From Sanguibacter sp. HDW7 (GTDB lineage: Bacteria > Actinomycetota > Actinomycetes > Actinomycetales > Cellulomonadaceae), in contig NZ_CP049862.1 of NCBI RefSeq assembly GCF_011300875.1, forward strand, positions 1,302,001-1,366,000: a stretch of 64,000 bases of DNA, read 5' to 3'. The notes under the pieces are model-generated. The model made no database searches. It saw only the letters and a program-made list of their open reading frames with translations, and was not told where the DNA came from. Both the position numbers and the translations under genes were made by a program. Shown in pieces: positions 63,204 to 64,000 of this stretch. The number at the start of each line of letters is the position of its first letter. Within the stretch, counting starts at the first letter, position 1.

Positions 63204-64000
<797 letters not shown>

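Overview
The window is chromosomal DNA from a high-GC actinobacterium. Almost every third codon position is G or C, GTG starts are common, and many genes have a TANNNT -10 element a few bases before the start codon with no Shine-Dalgarno sequence, which points to leaderless mRNAs. The gene order (rimP-nusA-ylxR-infB-rbfA-truB-ribF-rpsO-pnp-M16 protease-dapB ... thyA-folA-dapA-rnj-ftsK-pgsA-cinA-clgR ... recA-recX-rny ... miaB ... miaA-dapF-hflX-dinG-type helicase-ldh) is a typical actinobacterial housekeeping block. RNase Y after recX and a gluABCD-type transporter suggest Micrococcales, perhaps near Cellulomonas or Sanguibacter; this placement is an inference.

Layout. 1-2.7 kb: an ABC ATPase (cut by the window edge) divergent from a DesK/NarL-type two-component pair. 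2.7-18.6 kb: a lipoprotein, then the translation/RNA block rimP, nusA, ylxR, infB, rbfA, a single truB-ribF reading frame, a secreted amidase, rpsO, pnp and an M16 protease. 18.7-28.7 kb: a membrane protein, dapB, a small membrane protein, a GNAT enzyme, a UPF0114 protein, an aldehyde dehydrogenase, thyA-folA, a Tat-exported deacetylase, dapA and RNase J. 28.9-42.9 kb: ftsK, a CapA-like protein, pgsA-cinA, clgR, lhr-nei, a DUF3046 gene, recA with an SOS box, and recX. 43-49.4 kb: RNase Y, a hydrolase divergent from a WYL regulator, and a four-gene glutamate-type ABC importer. 49.6-64 kb: miaB, a five-gene Hsp90-like/TPR/YbjN cluster, miaA-dapF, a methyltransferase, hflX, a DinG/XPD helicase and the start of ldh.

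How the parts work together. The first third serves transcription elongation, 30S maturation, initiation and RNA decay (NusA, RimP, RbfA, IF2, S15, PNPase, with RNases J and Y further on). dapB, dapA and dapF serve lysine and diaminopimelate synthesis for peptidoglycan, together with a secreted amidase and a polysaccharide deacetylase. recA, recX, lhr, nei, the DinG-type helicase and ftsK form a genome-maintenance set.

The most unusual locus is 51.35-56.81 kb on the minus strand: a GHKL/Hsp90-like ATPase overlapping a TPR-type protein by 4 bp, flanked by three YbjN paralogues and set between miaB and miaA. It looks like a self-contained Hsp90/co-chaperone-like module. The other main observations are the in-frame TruB-RibF fusion, the widespread leaderless architecture including stop codons reused as -10 elements, and a small leader ORF coupled to rny. 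I found no tRNA, rRNA, CRISPR array, insertion sequence or prophage in the window.
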